This document shows, piece by piece, positions 49,904 to 59,381 of a DNA stretch of 64,000 bases. Below the pieces are notes generated by a model. The model had not been told where the DNA came from, searched no databases, and was given only the letters and a program-made list of their open reading frames with translations. The position numbers and the translations under genes are program-made. Source of the stretch: Corynebacterium freneyi (GTDB lineage Bacteria > Actinomycetota > Actinomycetes > Mycobacteriales > Mycobacteriaceae); assembly GCF_030408835.1 (NCBI RefSeq), contig NZ_CP047357.1, positions 1,178,001-1,242,000 of the forward strand, in the 5' to 3' direction. Every line of letters starts with the position of its first letter. Positions within the stretch are counted from its first letter, which is position 1.

Positions 49904-51502
49904 ATGCGCGCCATGTCCTCGTCCGCCCGGCCCGCCCGGCCCACCCGCATCGATGGGACGTCCCTGCTCGACTGGGCGCGTCGCTGCGTCGCCGTCCTGG
50001 ACCGGCGCCGCGAGGAAATCAACGAACTCAACGTTTTCCCCGTCCCCGATTCCGACACGGGCTCCAACATGGCCGCCACCATGTCCGCGGCGCTCGCCGA
50101 AGCGGAGTCCGCGGCGGAAGGCTCCTCTGATCAGCGCCTCGATGCGCATGACATCGCCATCGCTCTGGCCACCGGCGCGGTGCGCGGCGCGCGCGGCAAC
50201 TCGGGCACCGTCCTGTCGCAGGTCCTGCGGGCCCTGGCGGAGGCGGCGGCCCCCGGCGGCTTCGGGGGCGAACACGTGCAGAAGGCCCTGAGCACCGCAG
50301 TCGAACACGTCGACCGGGCCATCGCCGATCCGGTGGAGGGAACCATTCTCACGGTCCTGCGCCAGGCCTCCGCCGCGGCGGGGCGGGAGAATCCCGACGA
50401 CCTCGTCGGCGTCATCGTCGCCGCGGCCGACGCCGCTCGCCGGGCCCTCGAGCGCACGCCGTCGCAGCTGCCGGCCCTGCGTGAGGCGGGGGTCGTCGAC
50501 GCGGGCGGGGCGGGACTGGTGTTGCTTCTCGACGCGCTCGTCGACGAAGTGTCCGGCGAGGCCCCCGAAGAACCCGATCTGCACGTCACCCCATCCACGC
50601 CGGAGGGCCCCGAGCTGGAGGTGATGCTGCTCGTCGACGTCGCCGCCGACCGGCTGGACGAGTTCCGCGCCACCATGCATTCGCTGGGCAATTCGCTGGT
50701 CATCGCCGGCGAGGGCGGCGACCGGCACATGATGCACATCCACTCCACCGACGCCGGCGCGGTCATCGAGGCTGTCCTTGATTTCGGGCGTCCGGAGAAC
50801 ATCCGCATCGAAGTCATCGACGACGGTGCCGGTCACGGGGCCGCGCCGTCGCGGTCGCTGCTGGCCGTGGCGCCGACGGGCCCGATTTCCGATCTGTTCG
50901 CCTCGGCGGGCGCGACGCCGGTGGGACCGGACGGCGACGTCGTCGGTTCGATCCTCGGCGCCATCGCGGGTCTGCGCGGCGACGGCGACGTCCTGCTGCT
51001 GCCCAACGGGCTGGTCGGCAACCGGGAGCTCATCCAGGTGGAGCTGGCGGCCCAGGCCGGCGGGCATTCGATCACCATCCTGCCGACGGCGACGCTGGCC
51101 AACGGGCTGGCCGCCGTCGCCGTGCACGACCCGACGATTCCGCTGGCCGTCGACGCCTACGCCATGAGCGAGGCGTCGGCGGGCATGCGCACCGCCACCC
51201 TCGGCGAGGCACCGAGCGCCGGGCTCACCGCCGCCGGCCCGTGCGCGAAGGGCGACGTGCTCGCCACCGTCGGCGGGGACATCCTCGTCGTGGGCGACAC
51301 CGTCGCCGACGCCCTGACCCGCACCGTCGAGCTGATGCTGCGCTCCGGCGGCGAACTGGTCACGGTGTTGCTGGGCACCGGCGTCGACCCCGAGGCGGCC
51401 ACGGCCCTGCGTCTGCGCCTGGAGGACGTCGCGCCGGGCGTCGATGTCACGGCCTACGCCGCCGACGGCATGGTCGAGCTCGCCCAGATCGGCGTCGAGT
51501 AG
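49904..51502 (+). CDS. DAK2-domain kinase, FakA/YloV-like
   Basis: Protein of 532 residues. N-terminal DAK2 phosphotransferase domain (NELNVFPVPDSDTGSNMAATMSAAL with nucleotide/Mg-binding Asp residues, GARGNSGTVLSQVLRAL, AGVVDAGGAGLVLLLDAL), then the middle/C-terminal FakA-type domain (GLRGDGDVLLLPNGLVGNRELIQVE and DLFASAGATPVGPDGDVVGSIL). The Firmicute counterpart phosphorylates fatty acids with a DegV-type FakB carrier. A second start, ATG 49913, is possible. Always upstream of recG in corynebacteria. Confidence 0.9.
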   Translation: MRAMSSSARPARPTRIDGTSLLDWARRCVAVLDRRREEINELNVFPVPDSDTGSNMAATMSAALAEAESAAEGSSDQRLDAHDIAIALATGAVRGARGNSGTVLSQVLRALAEAAAPGGFGGEHVQKALSTAVEHVDRAIADPVEGTILTVLRQASAAAGRENPDDLVGVIVAAADAARRALERTPSQLPALREAGVVDAGGAGLVLLLDALVDEVSGEAPEEPDLHVTPSTPEGPELEVMLLVDVAADRLDEFRATMHSLGNSLVIAGEGGDRHMMHIHSTDAGAVIEAVLDFGRPENIRIEVIDDGAGHGAAPSRSLLAVAPTGPISDLFASAGATPVGPDGDVVGSILGAIAGLRGDGDVLLLPNGLVGNRELIQVELAAQAGGHSITILPTATLANGLAAVAVHDPTIPLAVDAYAMSEASAGMRTATLGEAPSAGLTAAGPCAKGDVLATVGGDILVVGDTVADALTRTVELMLRSGGELVTVLLGTGVDPEAATALRLRLEDVAPGVDVTAYAADGMVELAQIGVE

Positions 51503-51514
51503 CGGGCGTCGGGA

Positions 51515-53680
51515 ATGCTGGGCTGGTTGTCGACGGCGACGGCCATGACGCCGTTGCGGGAGGTCCTGGGCGCGAAGGCCGCGAAGAAGGTGAAGGACGC
51601 CCTCGGCGACACGTCCGTCGGCGAATTGCTTCGCCGCCTGCCCCAGCGCTACGCGACGCAGGGGCACAGTCTCAACGTCGATTACGCGCAGGTCGGGGAG
51701 TCGATCACGGCCGTGGTGGAGGTGGTCGGCGTCGTCACGCCGGACTCCGGTGACCAGTCGCAGCTGACCCCGAGGGGTAGGCCCCGCCAACCGTTGCGGA
51801 TCATGGTCACCGATGGCGTGCGCACCATGCCCATGCCCATTTTCGGCCAGGCGTGGTTGGGCAAGGTGCTGCATTCCGGCACGCGGCTGCTGGTGCTGGG
51901 CACGCTCGGCGAGTTCCGGGGGCAGCCGCAGATCACCAACGCGGACATCCTGGTCATCGGCGCGGACGGCAAGCCGGGGGCGGCGACGGGGAAGCTGAAG
52001 AAGCTCATCGACGGCGCCGACGGGATGGCGGAGCTCAGGGGTCTGCTGGCGCGGCCCTACCTGCCGATTCACCGGGGTCGCAAGGGCCTGTCGGGCATCC
52101 TGTTGGCGCTGTACATCCGGCGGGTGCTGCAGTGGTTGCCGCGCCAGGCCGAGCCGTTGCCGGAGTTTCCGTCGGCGCTGCCGGGGTTCGACGAGGCCCT
52201 GCGGGAGGCGCATTTCCCAGGCGTCGACGGCCCGTTGGCGGCGTTGAACCGACTCAAGTACGACGAGGCCCTGGAGTTGCAGCTGGCCCTGGCCCTGCGC
52301 CGCGCCGGCAACGCCGACCGTGTGGCGCCGGAGTGCCCGCCGACGGAGACCGACTACGACCGCGTGTCCCGTCTCGCCGCGAATCTGCCCTTCGAGCTCA
52401 CCCGCGGCCAGGAGGCCGTGTTCGCCGACGTCTCCGCGGACTTGGCGCGCCCGGTGCCCATGAACCGTTTGCTGCAGGGCGAGGTCGGCTCCGGCAAGAC
52501 GGTGGTGGCGCTGCTGGCCATGCTCCAGGTCCTCGACGCGGGCCGCCAGAGCGTGCTGCTCGCCCCGACGGAGGTCCTGGCGGCGCAGCATGCCCGCACC
52601 ATCCGGGGGTTGCTTGACGACGCCGGCGTGGACGCGCGGGTCGCCCTGTTGACCGGCTCGATGTCGGTCGGGGAGAAGCGGGCGACGCTGCTGGACACCG
52701 TCACCGGTGAAGCGGGGATCATCATCGGCACGCATGCGTTGCTGAGCGAGGGCGTGGATTTCTTCGACCTGGGGCTGGTGGTCATCGACGAGCAGCACCG
52801 GTTCGGCGTGCGCCAGCGCGACCGGCTGCGCGAGCGGGGCCGTGACGGCATGACGCCGCACGTGCTGGTGATGACCGCGACTCCCATCCCGCGCACCCTG
52901 GCCATGACCGTCTTCGGCGATCTCGACGTCTCCGAGCTGGCCGAGTTGCCGGGGCAGCGGCGGCAGGTGACCACGGTGGTGGTGCCGAGCGTCGAAAAGC
53001 CAACATGGGAGGCGCGCGCCTGGGAGGTCATCCGCGAGCAGGCCGCGTTGGGGCACCGGGCGTTCATCGTGTCGCCGCGCATCCTCGGCGAGGGCGAATC
53101 GGTGGAGGACAATTTCGACCTGGCGCGCCGCAACCTGCCGGGCGTCGACGTCGGATTCCTGCATGGGCGGATGACGCCGGAGGAGAAGGCCGCGGCGATG
53201 GCGGACTTCGTGACCGGGCGCACGTCGGTGCTGGTGGCGACGACGGTGATCGAAGTCGGCGTCGACGTCCCCGAGGCGACGGTGATGATGATCCGCCGCG
53301 CCGAAGGCTACGGCGTCTCCCAGCTCCACCAGCTGCGCGGACGCATCGGCCGCGGCGACCTGGAGGGCATCTGCTTCCTGTGCACCGAAACGTGGCAGGG
53401 CACGCCGGAGCGGGCCAGGCTCGACGCCATCGCGGAGACCAACGACGGTTTCCGGCTCGCCGAAATCGACGTGCGCACCCGCAAACACGGCGACGTGCTG
53501 GGCGAGGGACAGTCGGGTCTGGCGGCGGGCCTGGGGCTGCTCGACCTCGGCGAGGACGGCCGCATCATCGAGCGGGCGCGGAAGGACGCCGCCAAACTGG
53601 CCGCCGAGATTCCCGACTACGCGCGGCGGTTGACCTACGACATCACCGACGAACAGGCCGGGTACCTGGAGCGGAGTTGA
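51515..53680 (+). CDS. recG: ATP-dependent DNA helicase RecG
   Basis: RecG of 721 residues, remodels stalled replication forks and branched DNA. Seen: N-terminal wedge/OB domain (TAVVEVVGVVTPDSG ... FGQAWLGKVLHSGTRLLVLG), helicase motifs GEVGSGKTVVALLAM (Walker A), APTEVLAAQHA, DEQHRFGVRQRDRL (DEQH), MTATPIPRTLAM, VIEVGVDVPEATVMMI and QLRGRIGRGD, plus the C-terminal TRG-type stretch. The ATG at 51515 lies 12 bp after the DAK2 stop. Confidence 0.96.
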   Translation: MLGWLSTATAMTPLREVLGAKAAKKVKDALGDTSVGELLRRLPQRYATQGHSLNVDYAQVGESITAVVEVVGVVTPDSGDQSQLTPRGRPRQPLRIMVTDGVRTMPMPIFGQAWLGKVLHSGTRLLVLGTLGEFRGQPQITNADILVIGADGKPGAATGKLKKLIDGADGMAELRGLLARPYLPIHRGRKGLSGILLALYIRRVLQWLPRQAEPLPEFPSALPGFDEALREAHFPGVDGPLAALNRLKYDEALELQLALALRRAGNADRVAPECPPTETDYDRVSRLAANLPFELTRGQEAVFADVSADLARPVPMNRLLQGEVGSGKTVVALLAMLQVLDAGRQSVLLAPTEVLAAQHARTIRGLLDDAGVDARVALLTGSMSVGEKRATLLDTVTGEAGIIIGTHALLSEGVDFFDLGLVVIDEQHRFGVRQRDRLRERGRDGMTPHVLVMTATPIPRTLAMTVFGDLDVSELAELPGQRRQVTTVVVPSVEKPTWEARAWEVIREQAALGHRAFIVSPRILGEGESVEDNFDLARRNLPGVDVGFLHGRMTPEEKAAAMADFVTGRTSVLVATTVIEVGVDVPEATVMMIRRAEGYGVSQLHQLRGRIGRGDLEGICFLCTETWQGTPERARLDAIAETNDGFRLAEIDVRTRKHGDVLGEGQSGLAAGLGLLDLGEDGRIIERARKDAAKLAAEIPDYARRLTYDITDEQAGYLERS

Positions 53681-53724
53681 CCCGGATCCGCGCCATGCCG
53701 CGCCGCGTCCGTAGACTCGTGGCC

Positions 53725-53979
53725 ATGAGCGAAACGAACGGTGACGACGGCGCCGTGGTCGTGTGCGCCCCCTTCGCGGGCGTGGCGCGGCTGCAGGTCG
53801 CCGAGGGCGACGACGTGACCGCCGGGGTGCCGGTCGCGGTGGTCGAGGCCGTGAAGCTGGAGGCCCCCGTGCCCGCGCCCTGCCCCGCGACGGTGGCGTC
53901 GGTGCTGGTGGAGGACTTTTCCGACGTTTCCGGCGGCGACCCGCTGGTGACGCTGACGCCGAAGGGCGACGGCCGATGA
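53725..53979 (+). CDS. Small biotinyl/lipoyl-type carrier protein with variant motif
   Basis: Single-domain carrier-like protein of 84 residues. The hammerhead fold is recognisable from VVVCAPFAGVARLQVAEGDDVTAGVPVAVVEAVKLEAPV, with the modified Lys expected in EAVKLEAPV. Canonical biotin motifs read EAMKME; here both Met are replaced (Val and Leu), which could lower or change biotinylation or lipoylation. Its stop overlaps rsmD (ATGA). Carrier proteins in this slot between recG and rsmD are usual in the genus; its carboxylase partner is unknown. Confidence 0.8.
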   Translation: MSETNGDDGAVVVCAPFAGVARLQVAEGDDVTAGVPVAVVEAVKLEAPVPAPCPATVASVLVEDFSDVSGGDPLVTLTPKGDGR

Positions 53980-54554
53980 CCCGCATCATCGCCGGCGTCG
54001 CGCGCGGCCGGAGGTTGGTGACCCCGAAGGGCGACGGCACCCGGCCGACGTCGGACCGGGCGCGGGAGGCGATCTTTTCGTCATGGTCGTCGCGCTTCGG
54101 CATCGAGGGCACCACCGTGCTGGACTTGTTCGCCGGTTCCGGTGCGCTGGGTCTGGAGGCGGCGTCGCGCGGCGCGGACGAGGTCGTCCTGGTCGAGTCC
54201 GATGCCGCCGCGTGCCGGGCGATCCGGCGCAACATCGAAACCGTCGGCCATCCCCGGGTGAGCGTGGCGGAGATGAAGGCGTCGACGTACCTGGCCGGCG
54301 CCCCGGCCGATCATTTCGACCGGGTCATCGCCGACCCGCCCTATGAGCTGGCGGGGGAGGCGGTGACGGAGATGCTGGAGGCGCTGCGTCCGGCGTTGCG
54401 CGACGGCGCCGTGGTCACCGTCGAGCGTCACTCCGCCGACGACGAAACCGTCTGGCCCGCGGGATACGGCATCCTGGAGCAGAAGCTCAAACGCCGAATC
54501 CACGGCCTGGCCCGCTTCGACACCGCGATCTACCGACGAGGGGAAGACCGATGA
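53976..54554 (+). CDS. rsmD: 16S rRNA (guanine966-N2)-methyltransferase
   Basis: RsmD of 192 residues. Seen: RIIAGVARGRRLVTPKGDGTRPTSDRAREAIFSSW, SAM loop VLDLFAGSGALGLEAASRGA and catalytic DRVIADPPYEL (NPPY-like, here DPPY). It methylates G966 in the 30S subunit. Overlaps both neighbours by ATGA junctions (carrier protein and coaD), the usual rsmD-coaD pair. Confidence 0.95.
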   Translation: MTRIIAGVARGRRLVTPKGDGTRPTSDRAREAIFSSWSSRFGIEGTTVLDLFAGSGALGLEAASRGADEVVLVESDAAACRAIRRNIETVGHPRVSVAEMKASTYLAGAPADHFDRVIADPPYELAGEAVTEMLEALRPALRDGAVVTVERHSADDETVWPAGYGILEQKLKRRIHGLARFDTAIYRRGEDR

Positions 54555-55024
54555 CCCATGCCTGTTGCCCCGGTTCGTACGACCCGCTGACCAACGGCCA
54601 CCTCGACGTCATCCAGCGCGCCGCCGCGCTTTTCGACGAGGTCACCGTGCTGGTCACCCACAACCCGAACAAGCAGGGGATGTTCACCCCGGAGGAGCGG
54701 ATGCGCCTGATCGAGGAATGCACCGCCCACTTGGACAACGTCCGCGTCGATTCGTGGTCGAAGCTGCTGGTGGACTACACCACCGAGCGCGGCATCGCGA
54801 CGTTGGTCAAGGGTCTGCGTTCGGCCATGGACTACGAGTACGAGGTGCCCATGGCGCAGATGAACCGCCGCATGTCCGGCGTGGACACGCTGTTCATCGA
54901 GGCGGATCCGAAGTACGGCCACGTGTCGTCGACCCTGATGAAGGAGGTCGTGCGCTACGGCGGTTCGGTCGAGGGGCTCGTGCCGGCGCCGGTGCAGAAG
55001 GCGCTTCGGGCGCGCCTGACCTAG
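54551..55024 (+). CDS. coaD: Phosphopantetheine adenylyltransferase
   Basis: CoaD of 157 residues, the penultimate step of coenzyme A synthesis. Seen: CPGSYDPLTNGHLDVIQRAA (HxGH-like NGHL), VRVDSWSKLLVDYTTERG, LVKGLRSAMDYEYEVPMAQMN and FIEADPKYGHVSSTLMKEV. Length is standard. CoA supply is also needed for the 4'-phosphopantetheine arms of the NRPS/PKS carriers. Confidence 0.97.
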   Translation: MTHACCPGSYDPLTNGHLDVIQRAAALFDEVTVLVTHNPNKQGMFTPEERMRLIEECTAHLDNVRVDSWSKLLVDYTTERGIATLVKGLRSAMDYEYEVPMAQMNRRMSGVDTLFIEADPKYGHVSSTLMKEVVRYGGSVEGLVPAPVQKALRARLT

Positions 55025-55109
55025 GTGTACTGACCGGGGAGGTCGCACCGCAAAACGCCGTGGCCTGCAATCACCGCGAACATGCAGGTCATCGCGTACC
55101 CTGAGCGGC

Positions 55110-55886
55110 ATGTACCGTGTTTTCGAATCCCTCGATGAACTTGTCCAGACCGTCGAGGAGGCCTATGGCGTTCCGATGACGGCCAACTGCATGGTGCCGC
55201 GGCGCGATGTGCTGGTGCTTCTCGACGAACTGCGCAACGCCTTCCCCGCGGAGCTGGACGACGCCCAGGACGTGCTCGATCAGCGCGACGTCATCATCGG
55301 CGACGCCGAGGCGTCGGCCGCCGAGTCGATTGCGGCGGCCGAGGAGGAGGCCCGCCGGATCATGGACGAGGCCGAGGACCGGGCCCGCCGCATGGTGGAG
55401 GACGCCGAGAATCGCGCCCACGCCACCGTCGCCGAGGCCCAGGAGGAGGCGGCCCGTCGCCGCGAGGACGCCGACCGCGAGTACCACCAGGTCACCGAGC
55501 GCGCCGCCGCGGAGGCCGATCGTCTGATCGCGTCCGGCAACGCGGCCTACGACCGTTCCGTCCAGGACGGCCTGGCCGAGCAGGAGCGCCTGGTGTCGGA
55601 GTCGACGGTGGTCCACGAGGCCAACGAGGAGGCCCGCCGGGTCATCGAGTCCGCCTACGCCGATTCGAAGCGTCTGCGCGGCGAGTGCGACGTGTACGTC
55701 GACGACAAGCTCGCCGAGTTCGAGGCGTCGCTGTCGGAGACCCTGCGTTCGGTCGGCCGCGATCGCGCCGCGCTGCGCAAGGGCGCCGGCGCCTCCGGTG
55801 CGATGGGCGACCGCGAGGGTCGCGATGGCCGCGACGACTACGGTTCGGACCGCCAGTACGACCACGGCGGCGACTACCGGCGCTGA
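55110..55886 (+). CDS. sepIVA: SepIVA/DivIVA-like coiled-coil protein
   Basis: Protein of 258 residues. N-terminal short DivIVA-like segment (FESLDELVQTVEEAYGVPMTANCMVPRRDVLVLLDELRNAFP) and a long charged coiled coil (about 65-215) rich in Glu, Ala and Arg, then a disordered Arg/Asp/Gly tail (GDREGRDGRDDYGSDRQY). In mycobacteria the gene before DUF177-rnc is sepIVA, an essential septation factor that interacts with cell-wall synthesis; order and length agree here. It begins 85 bp after coaD with its own promoter space. Confidence 0.85.
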   Translation: MYRVFESLDELVQTVEEAYGVPMTANCMVPRRDVLVLLDELRNAFPAELDDAQDVLDQRDVIIGDAEASAAESIAAAEEEARRIMDEAEDRARRMVEDAENRAHATVAEAQEEAARRREDADREYHQVTERAAAEADRLIASGNAAYDRSVQDGLAEQERLVSESTVVHEANEEARRVIESAYADSKRLRGECDVYVDDKLAEFEASLSETLRSVGRDRAALRKGAGASGAMGDREGRDGRDDYGSDRQYDHGGDYRR

Positions 55887-55936
55887 CTCCGACCGCCGGG
55901 GTGGGAACCCGGCGGGGGAGGTAGGATGACGGCATT

Positions 55937-56530
55937 ATGAGTGCCGATTCCCCTTTCGTGTTTGACGTGGGCCGGGTGCTGCGCGAAGGCGCCCCCGAGC
56001 CCTTTTCCCGTGTCGGCGATTCCCCCGAGCGCATCGGCGCCGAGATGATCGCGGTGCAGCCGGGGACCGAGGTCCGTCTCGACGGCGTGATCACCCCGCT
56101 CGGCGGTGGCGTGCTCGTCGACGCCGATGTCCGGGCTCCGCTGACGGGCCGGTGTGTGCGGTGCCTCGGCGATCTGTCCGATGAACTCGACATCCACGTG
56201 TCCACCGTCTTTTCGGCGGGCGAGGGGTTCGTCGTCTCCGATGGCGAAGACGACGACGAGGACGTCGCCGACGACGTTCCCGCGCTCGTGGGCGACCTGG
56301 CGGACATCACGCAGGCCGTCATCGACGAGGTGGTGCTGTCGCTGCCGTTCAACCCGACGTGCGAGACGATCGAGGATCGCCCGTGCCGCGGCGACGAGAC
56401 CGGGGTGCCCGCGCCCGATGGAGTATCCGGTGAGCAGGAGAACGCTCCCGATCCGCGGTGGGCGGGTCTGGCCGAGAAATTCGGTGACCTGCGCTCCGAC
56501 GATGCTGCGGATGCCGGGGAGGGCAAGTGA
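55937..56530 (+). CDS. DUF177 (YceD) family protein
   Basis: Protein of 197 residues of the YceD/DUF177 family, linked to 23S rRNA maturation or ribosome assembly. Seen: FDVGRVLREGAPEPFSRV, PLTGRCVRCLGDLSDEL with a Cys pair, VIDEVVLSLPFNPTCETIEDRPCRG with the second Cys pair (zinc-type site) and acidic middle. In most bacteria it precedes rpmF; in corynebacteria and mycobacteria rnc follows, as here (GTGA overlap). Confidence 0.9.
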   Translation: MSADSPFVFDVGRVLREGAPEPFSRVGDSPERIGAEMIAVQPGTEVRLDGVITPLGGGVLVDADVRAPLTGRCVRCLGDLSDELDIHVSTVFSAGEGFVVSDGEDDDEDVADDVPALVGDLADITQAVIDEVVLSLPFNPTCETIEDRPCRGDETGVPAPDGVSGEQENAPDPRWAGLAEKFGDLRSDDAADAGEGK

Positions 56531-57255
56531 GCAGGAAGCGGCGCCTGAGCGGTGAGGCGGCGCGGCAGGCGGCGTTCACGTCGGTCGACCATGCCCCGTT
56601 GCTGGAGCGTCTGGGGGTCGAGCTCGAGGACGATCGCCTGTGCCTGGCGTTGACGCATCGCAGCTTCGCCAACGAAAACGGCAACCTGTCCAACAACGAG
56701 CGCCTGGAGTTCCTGGGTGACGCGGTGCTGGGCATGTGCGTCGCCGAGGAGCTGTACCGGCGTTTCCCGGACCGGGCGGAGCAGGACATTTCGAAGATGC
56801 GCGCCGGCGTGGTGAACATGTACGCCCTGGCCGATCTGGCGCGGCGCATCGAGCTGGGCCCGCACATTCTGCTGGGCCGCGGCGAGAAGGCCACGGGTGG
56901 CGCCGACAAGCATTCGATTCTGGCGGACACGGTGGAGGCGCTGCTCGGCGCGATCTACCTGCAGCATGGTTTCGAGACGTCGAAGGCGACGGTGTTGCGG
57001 TTGTTCGACGCGATGATCGACGAGGCCCCGACGCAGTCGCGCGGCCGGGACTGGAAGACGCTGCTGCAGGAGCGGCTGTCGGCGAAGAAGCTGCCGGCCG
57101 CCGAGTACGTGGTCAGTTCGGAGGGCCCGGATCATGCCCGGACGTATTCCGTGGAGCTGCTCGTCGATGGCGTCGTGCGCGGCCGGGGGACGGGCGCGAC
57201 GAAGAAGGAAGCCGAGATGCTCGCCGCGCACGAAGCGCATACGGCGCTGGGTTAG
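56527..57255 (+). CDS. rnc: Ribonuclease III
   Basis: RNase III of 242 residues cutting double-stranded RNA, including rRNA precursors. Seen: HRSFANENGNLSNNERLEFLGDAVLGM (catalytic Glu and Asp), ADTVEALLGAIYLQHG (second acidic site) and C-terminal dsRNA-binding domain (DWKTLLQERLSAKKLPAAEY, TGATKKEAEMLAAHEA). GTG start overlaps the DUF177 stop. mutM follows after 9 bp. Confidence 0.97.
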   Translation: MSRKRRLSGEAARQAAFTSVDHAPLLERLGVELEDDRLCLALTHRSFANENGNLSNNERLEFLGDAVLGMCVAEELYRRFPDRAEQDISKMRAGVVNMYALADLARRIELGPHILLGRGEKATGGADKHSILADTVEALLGAIYLQHGFETSKATVLRLFDAMIDEAPTQSRGRDWKTLLQERLSAKKLPAAEYVVSSEGPDHARTYSVELLVDGVVRGRGTGATKKEAEMLAAHEAHTALG

Positions 57256-57264
57256 GGGAGCGGG

Positions 57265-58113
57265 GTGCCCGAACTTCCCGAGGTGGAGACCATCCGCCTG
57301 GGTCTCGATCCCCACGTCCGCGGTCGTCGCATCACCGGGGCGCGGGTGCTGCGCGACCGTGCGGTGCGCCGCCAGCCCGGTGGCGAAGGCGAGTTCGCCG
57401 CGCGCCTGGTGGGCCGCACGATCACGGGTACGGGGCGGCGCGGCAAGTTTTTGTGGCTGTCGCTTGACGACGAGTCGACGTTGCTCATCCATTTGGGGAT
57501 GAGCGGTCAACTCATCATTCCCGGGCCCGATACGCCGCCGTCGCCGCATGTCCGGACTGTGGTGGAACTCGATGGCGCGACGCTGCAGTTCCGCGATCAG
57601 CGCACCTTCGGGTGGGTGTGGGCCTGCGACGCCGACGCCGACGGTGTTCCGGTTCCGGCGTCGCACATCGCCCGCGATCTGATGGATCCGCGCGTCGATC
57701 CGGTGGCCCTGGCGCACGTCATCCGGCGGCGCACCAGCGGCATCAAGCGGGTGCTGCTCAACCAGGAGGTGGTCTCGGGCATCGGCAACATCTACGCCGA
57801 CGAGATGTTGTGGGCGGCCCGGGTCCACGGGGAAACTCCGGCCGACGAGGTGTCGGTGCGCATCCTGGCCAAGCTGCTGCGCGCCGGGCGCGAGGTGATG
57901 GGGCGGGCGATCGAGGTCGGCGGCACCAGCTTCGACGCCCTGTACGTCAACGTCAACGGCGAGTCCGGGTACTTTGCCCGGGACCTGGAGGCCTACGGCC
58001 GCGAGGGTGAGCCGTGCGGTCGCTGCGGCGCTCCCATCGTGCGCGCGACGTTCATGAACCGTTCCAGTTTCTTCTGTCCGCGTTGCCAGCGGCTCCCCCG
58101 AAAGGCCGCATGA
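57265..58113 (+). CDS. mutM: Formamidopyrimidine-DNA glycosylase
   Basis: Fpg of 282 residues, removes 8-oxoguanine and opens abasic sites. Seen: N-terminal PELPEVETIR with catalytic Pro2 and Glu3, GRRGKFLWLSL with the catalytic Lys, IHLGMSGQ, NIYADEMLW helix-two-turn-helix, and the four-Cys zinc finger CGRCGAPI...FFCPRCQ. GTG start at 57265. Its TGA overlaps the next ATG. Confidence 0.96.
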   Translation: MPELPEVETIRLGLDPHVRGRRITGARVLRDRAVRRQPGGEGEFAARLVGRTITGTGRRGKFLWLSLDDESTLLIHLGMSGQLIIPGPDTPPSPHVRTVVELDGATLQFRDQRTFGWVWACDADADGVPVPASHIARDLMDPRVDPVALAHVIRRRTSGIKRVLLNQEVVSGIGNIYADEMLWAARVHGETPADEVSVRILAKLLRAGREVMGRAIEVGGTSFDALYVNVNGESGYFARDLEAYGREGEPCGRCGAPIVRATFMNRSSFFCPRCQRLPRKAA

Positions 58114-59381
58114 TTCACCACGTCACCGATTCCGCGGCAGAGTCCGCGCACGCGCCCCTCGACCGCATCGCCGGGTTCGTCCGGCACGGTTGGGTCCGCG
58201 CCGTCATCGTCGTCGCGTTTGCGGCGTTGGCGGCGACGAAGCTCGTCGATTTTTCCGGGCGGCCTCGTTATTTCCTCGACGCCGACGTCTACGCGGTGGG
58301 CGGGCGTCGCCTCCTCGACGGTTTGCCGCTGTACGACGGCGCCTTCCCGACGTCCACGGACGTGTGGCTGCCGTTCACGTACCCGCCGGTCGCCGCGGTG
58401 CTTTTCGCGCCGCTTGCGATGATCCCGCTGCAGCTGACGTTTCTGCTCGTCGCGGCCGCATCGATGGCGTCGCTGTGGTGGGTGCTGCGGGTGGTCGTCG
58501 TCAAGCTCGGGGGCCTGCGCGTCGTCGACGCGGGATGGCTTGCGCTGGCGTTGACCGCCGCCCTGCTGTGGTTCGGGCCGGTGCACACGACCATCGGGTT
58601 CGGCCAGATCAACGTCATCTTGATGATGCTCGTGACCATCGACGCCCTCGTCGTCCCGCCCCGCTTCCGGGGGCTGCTCACCGGTGCTGCGATCGCGATC
58701 AAGCTGACGCCGGCGGTGTTCGGGCTCTGGTTCCTGCTGCGACGGGACTGGGCCGGCATCGCGCGCATCGCGGCGTCGGCCGGCGGGCTGACGCTCCTCG
58801 GGCACCTGGTCGTGCCGGCCGATTCCACGAAGTATTGGCTGGACACGCTGGCCGACACCGGCCGCATCGGCGGGCCGATGTACGCCTCGAACCAGTCCAT
58901 CGACGCCGAGTTGTGGCGCCTGGGCCTGCACACCGACGACGGCGGTTCGGGATTGTGGCTGGCGCTGGTGCTGGTTGCGTTTCTGGCCACGGTCGCCGTC
59001 ATGGTGCGTTTGCTTCACGACGGCCACCCGTTCCTCGCCGTGTGCGCCAACTCGCTGTTCGGCCTGCTGGCCTCGCCCGTGTCGTGGTCCCACCACTGGG
59101 TGTGGGTGCCGGTGATGCTCGTCGCCGTGGCCGTCCTGGCGTTGCGCGGGACGGATGTCGGGGTTCTGCCGTGGGTGTTCGTCGCCTCCGGATTGGTGTG
59201 CTTCGCCCTCGAACCGCAGGCGTTGGCCCCCGCCGAACAAGGCCGTGAACTGGACTGGAGCGTGTTCTGGCACGTGGTCGGCAACTCGTACCTGTGGTGG
59301 GCGATCGCCGCCATGGTGATGCTCCGGTTCCTGTCAAGGCGTTTACCCGCCGTCGACGGGGGTCTAGAGTTCCATCCATGA
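58110..59381 (+). CDS. GT87-family polyprenyl-phosphomannose-dependent mannosyltransferase
   Basis: Membrane glycosyltransferase of 423 residues with about ten hydrophobic segments, DUF2029/GT87. Seen: first-loop acidic motif RYFLDADVYAVGG with conserved Asp, YPPVAAVLFAP, GFGQINVILMMLV and SNQSIDAELWRLGL. GT87 members use polyprenyl-phosphate-mannose on the outer membrane face to add alpha-1,2 mannoses to PIMs, lipomannan or LAM. Its exact acceptor cannot be told. It overlaps mutM and the following symporter by ATGA. Confidence 0.85.
   Translation: MIHHVTDSAAESAHAPLDRIAGFVRHGWVRAVIVVAFAALAATKLVDFSGRPRYFLDADVYAVGGRRLLDGLPLYDGAFPTSTDVWLPFTYPPVAAVLFAPLAMIPLQLTFLLVAAASMASLWWVLRVVVVKLGGLRVVDAGWLALALTAALLWFGPVHTTIGFGQINVILMMLVTIDALVVPPRFRGLLTGAAIAIKLTPAVFGLWFLLRRDWAGIARIAASAGGLTLLGHLVVPADSTKYWLDTLADTGRIGGPMYASNQSIDAELWRLGLHTDDGGSGLWLALVLVAFLATVAVMVRLLHDGHPFLAVCANSLFGLLASPVSWSHHWVWVPVMLVAVAVLALRGTDVGVLPWVFVASGLVCFALEPQALAPAEQGRELDWSVFWHVVGNSYLWWAIAAMVMLRFLSRRLPAVDGGLEFHP

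Noticed and set aside
49670..54235. A 1521-codon open frame on the minus strand across ung, DAK2, recG and rsmD
   Set aside because: It is antisense to four clearly recognised genes and has the low-complexity Arg/Gly/His-rich composition of a GC-driven shadow frame.
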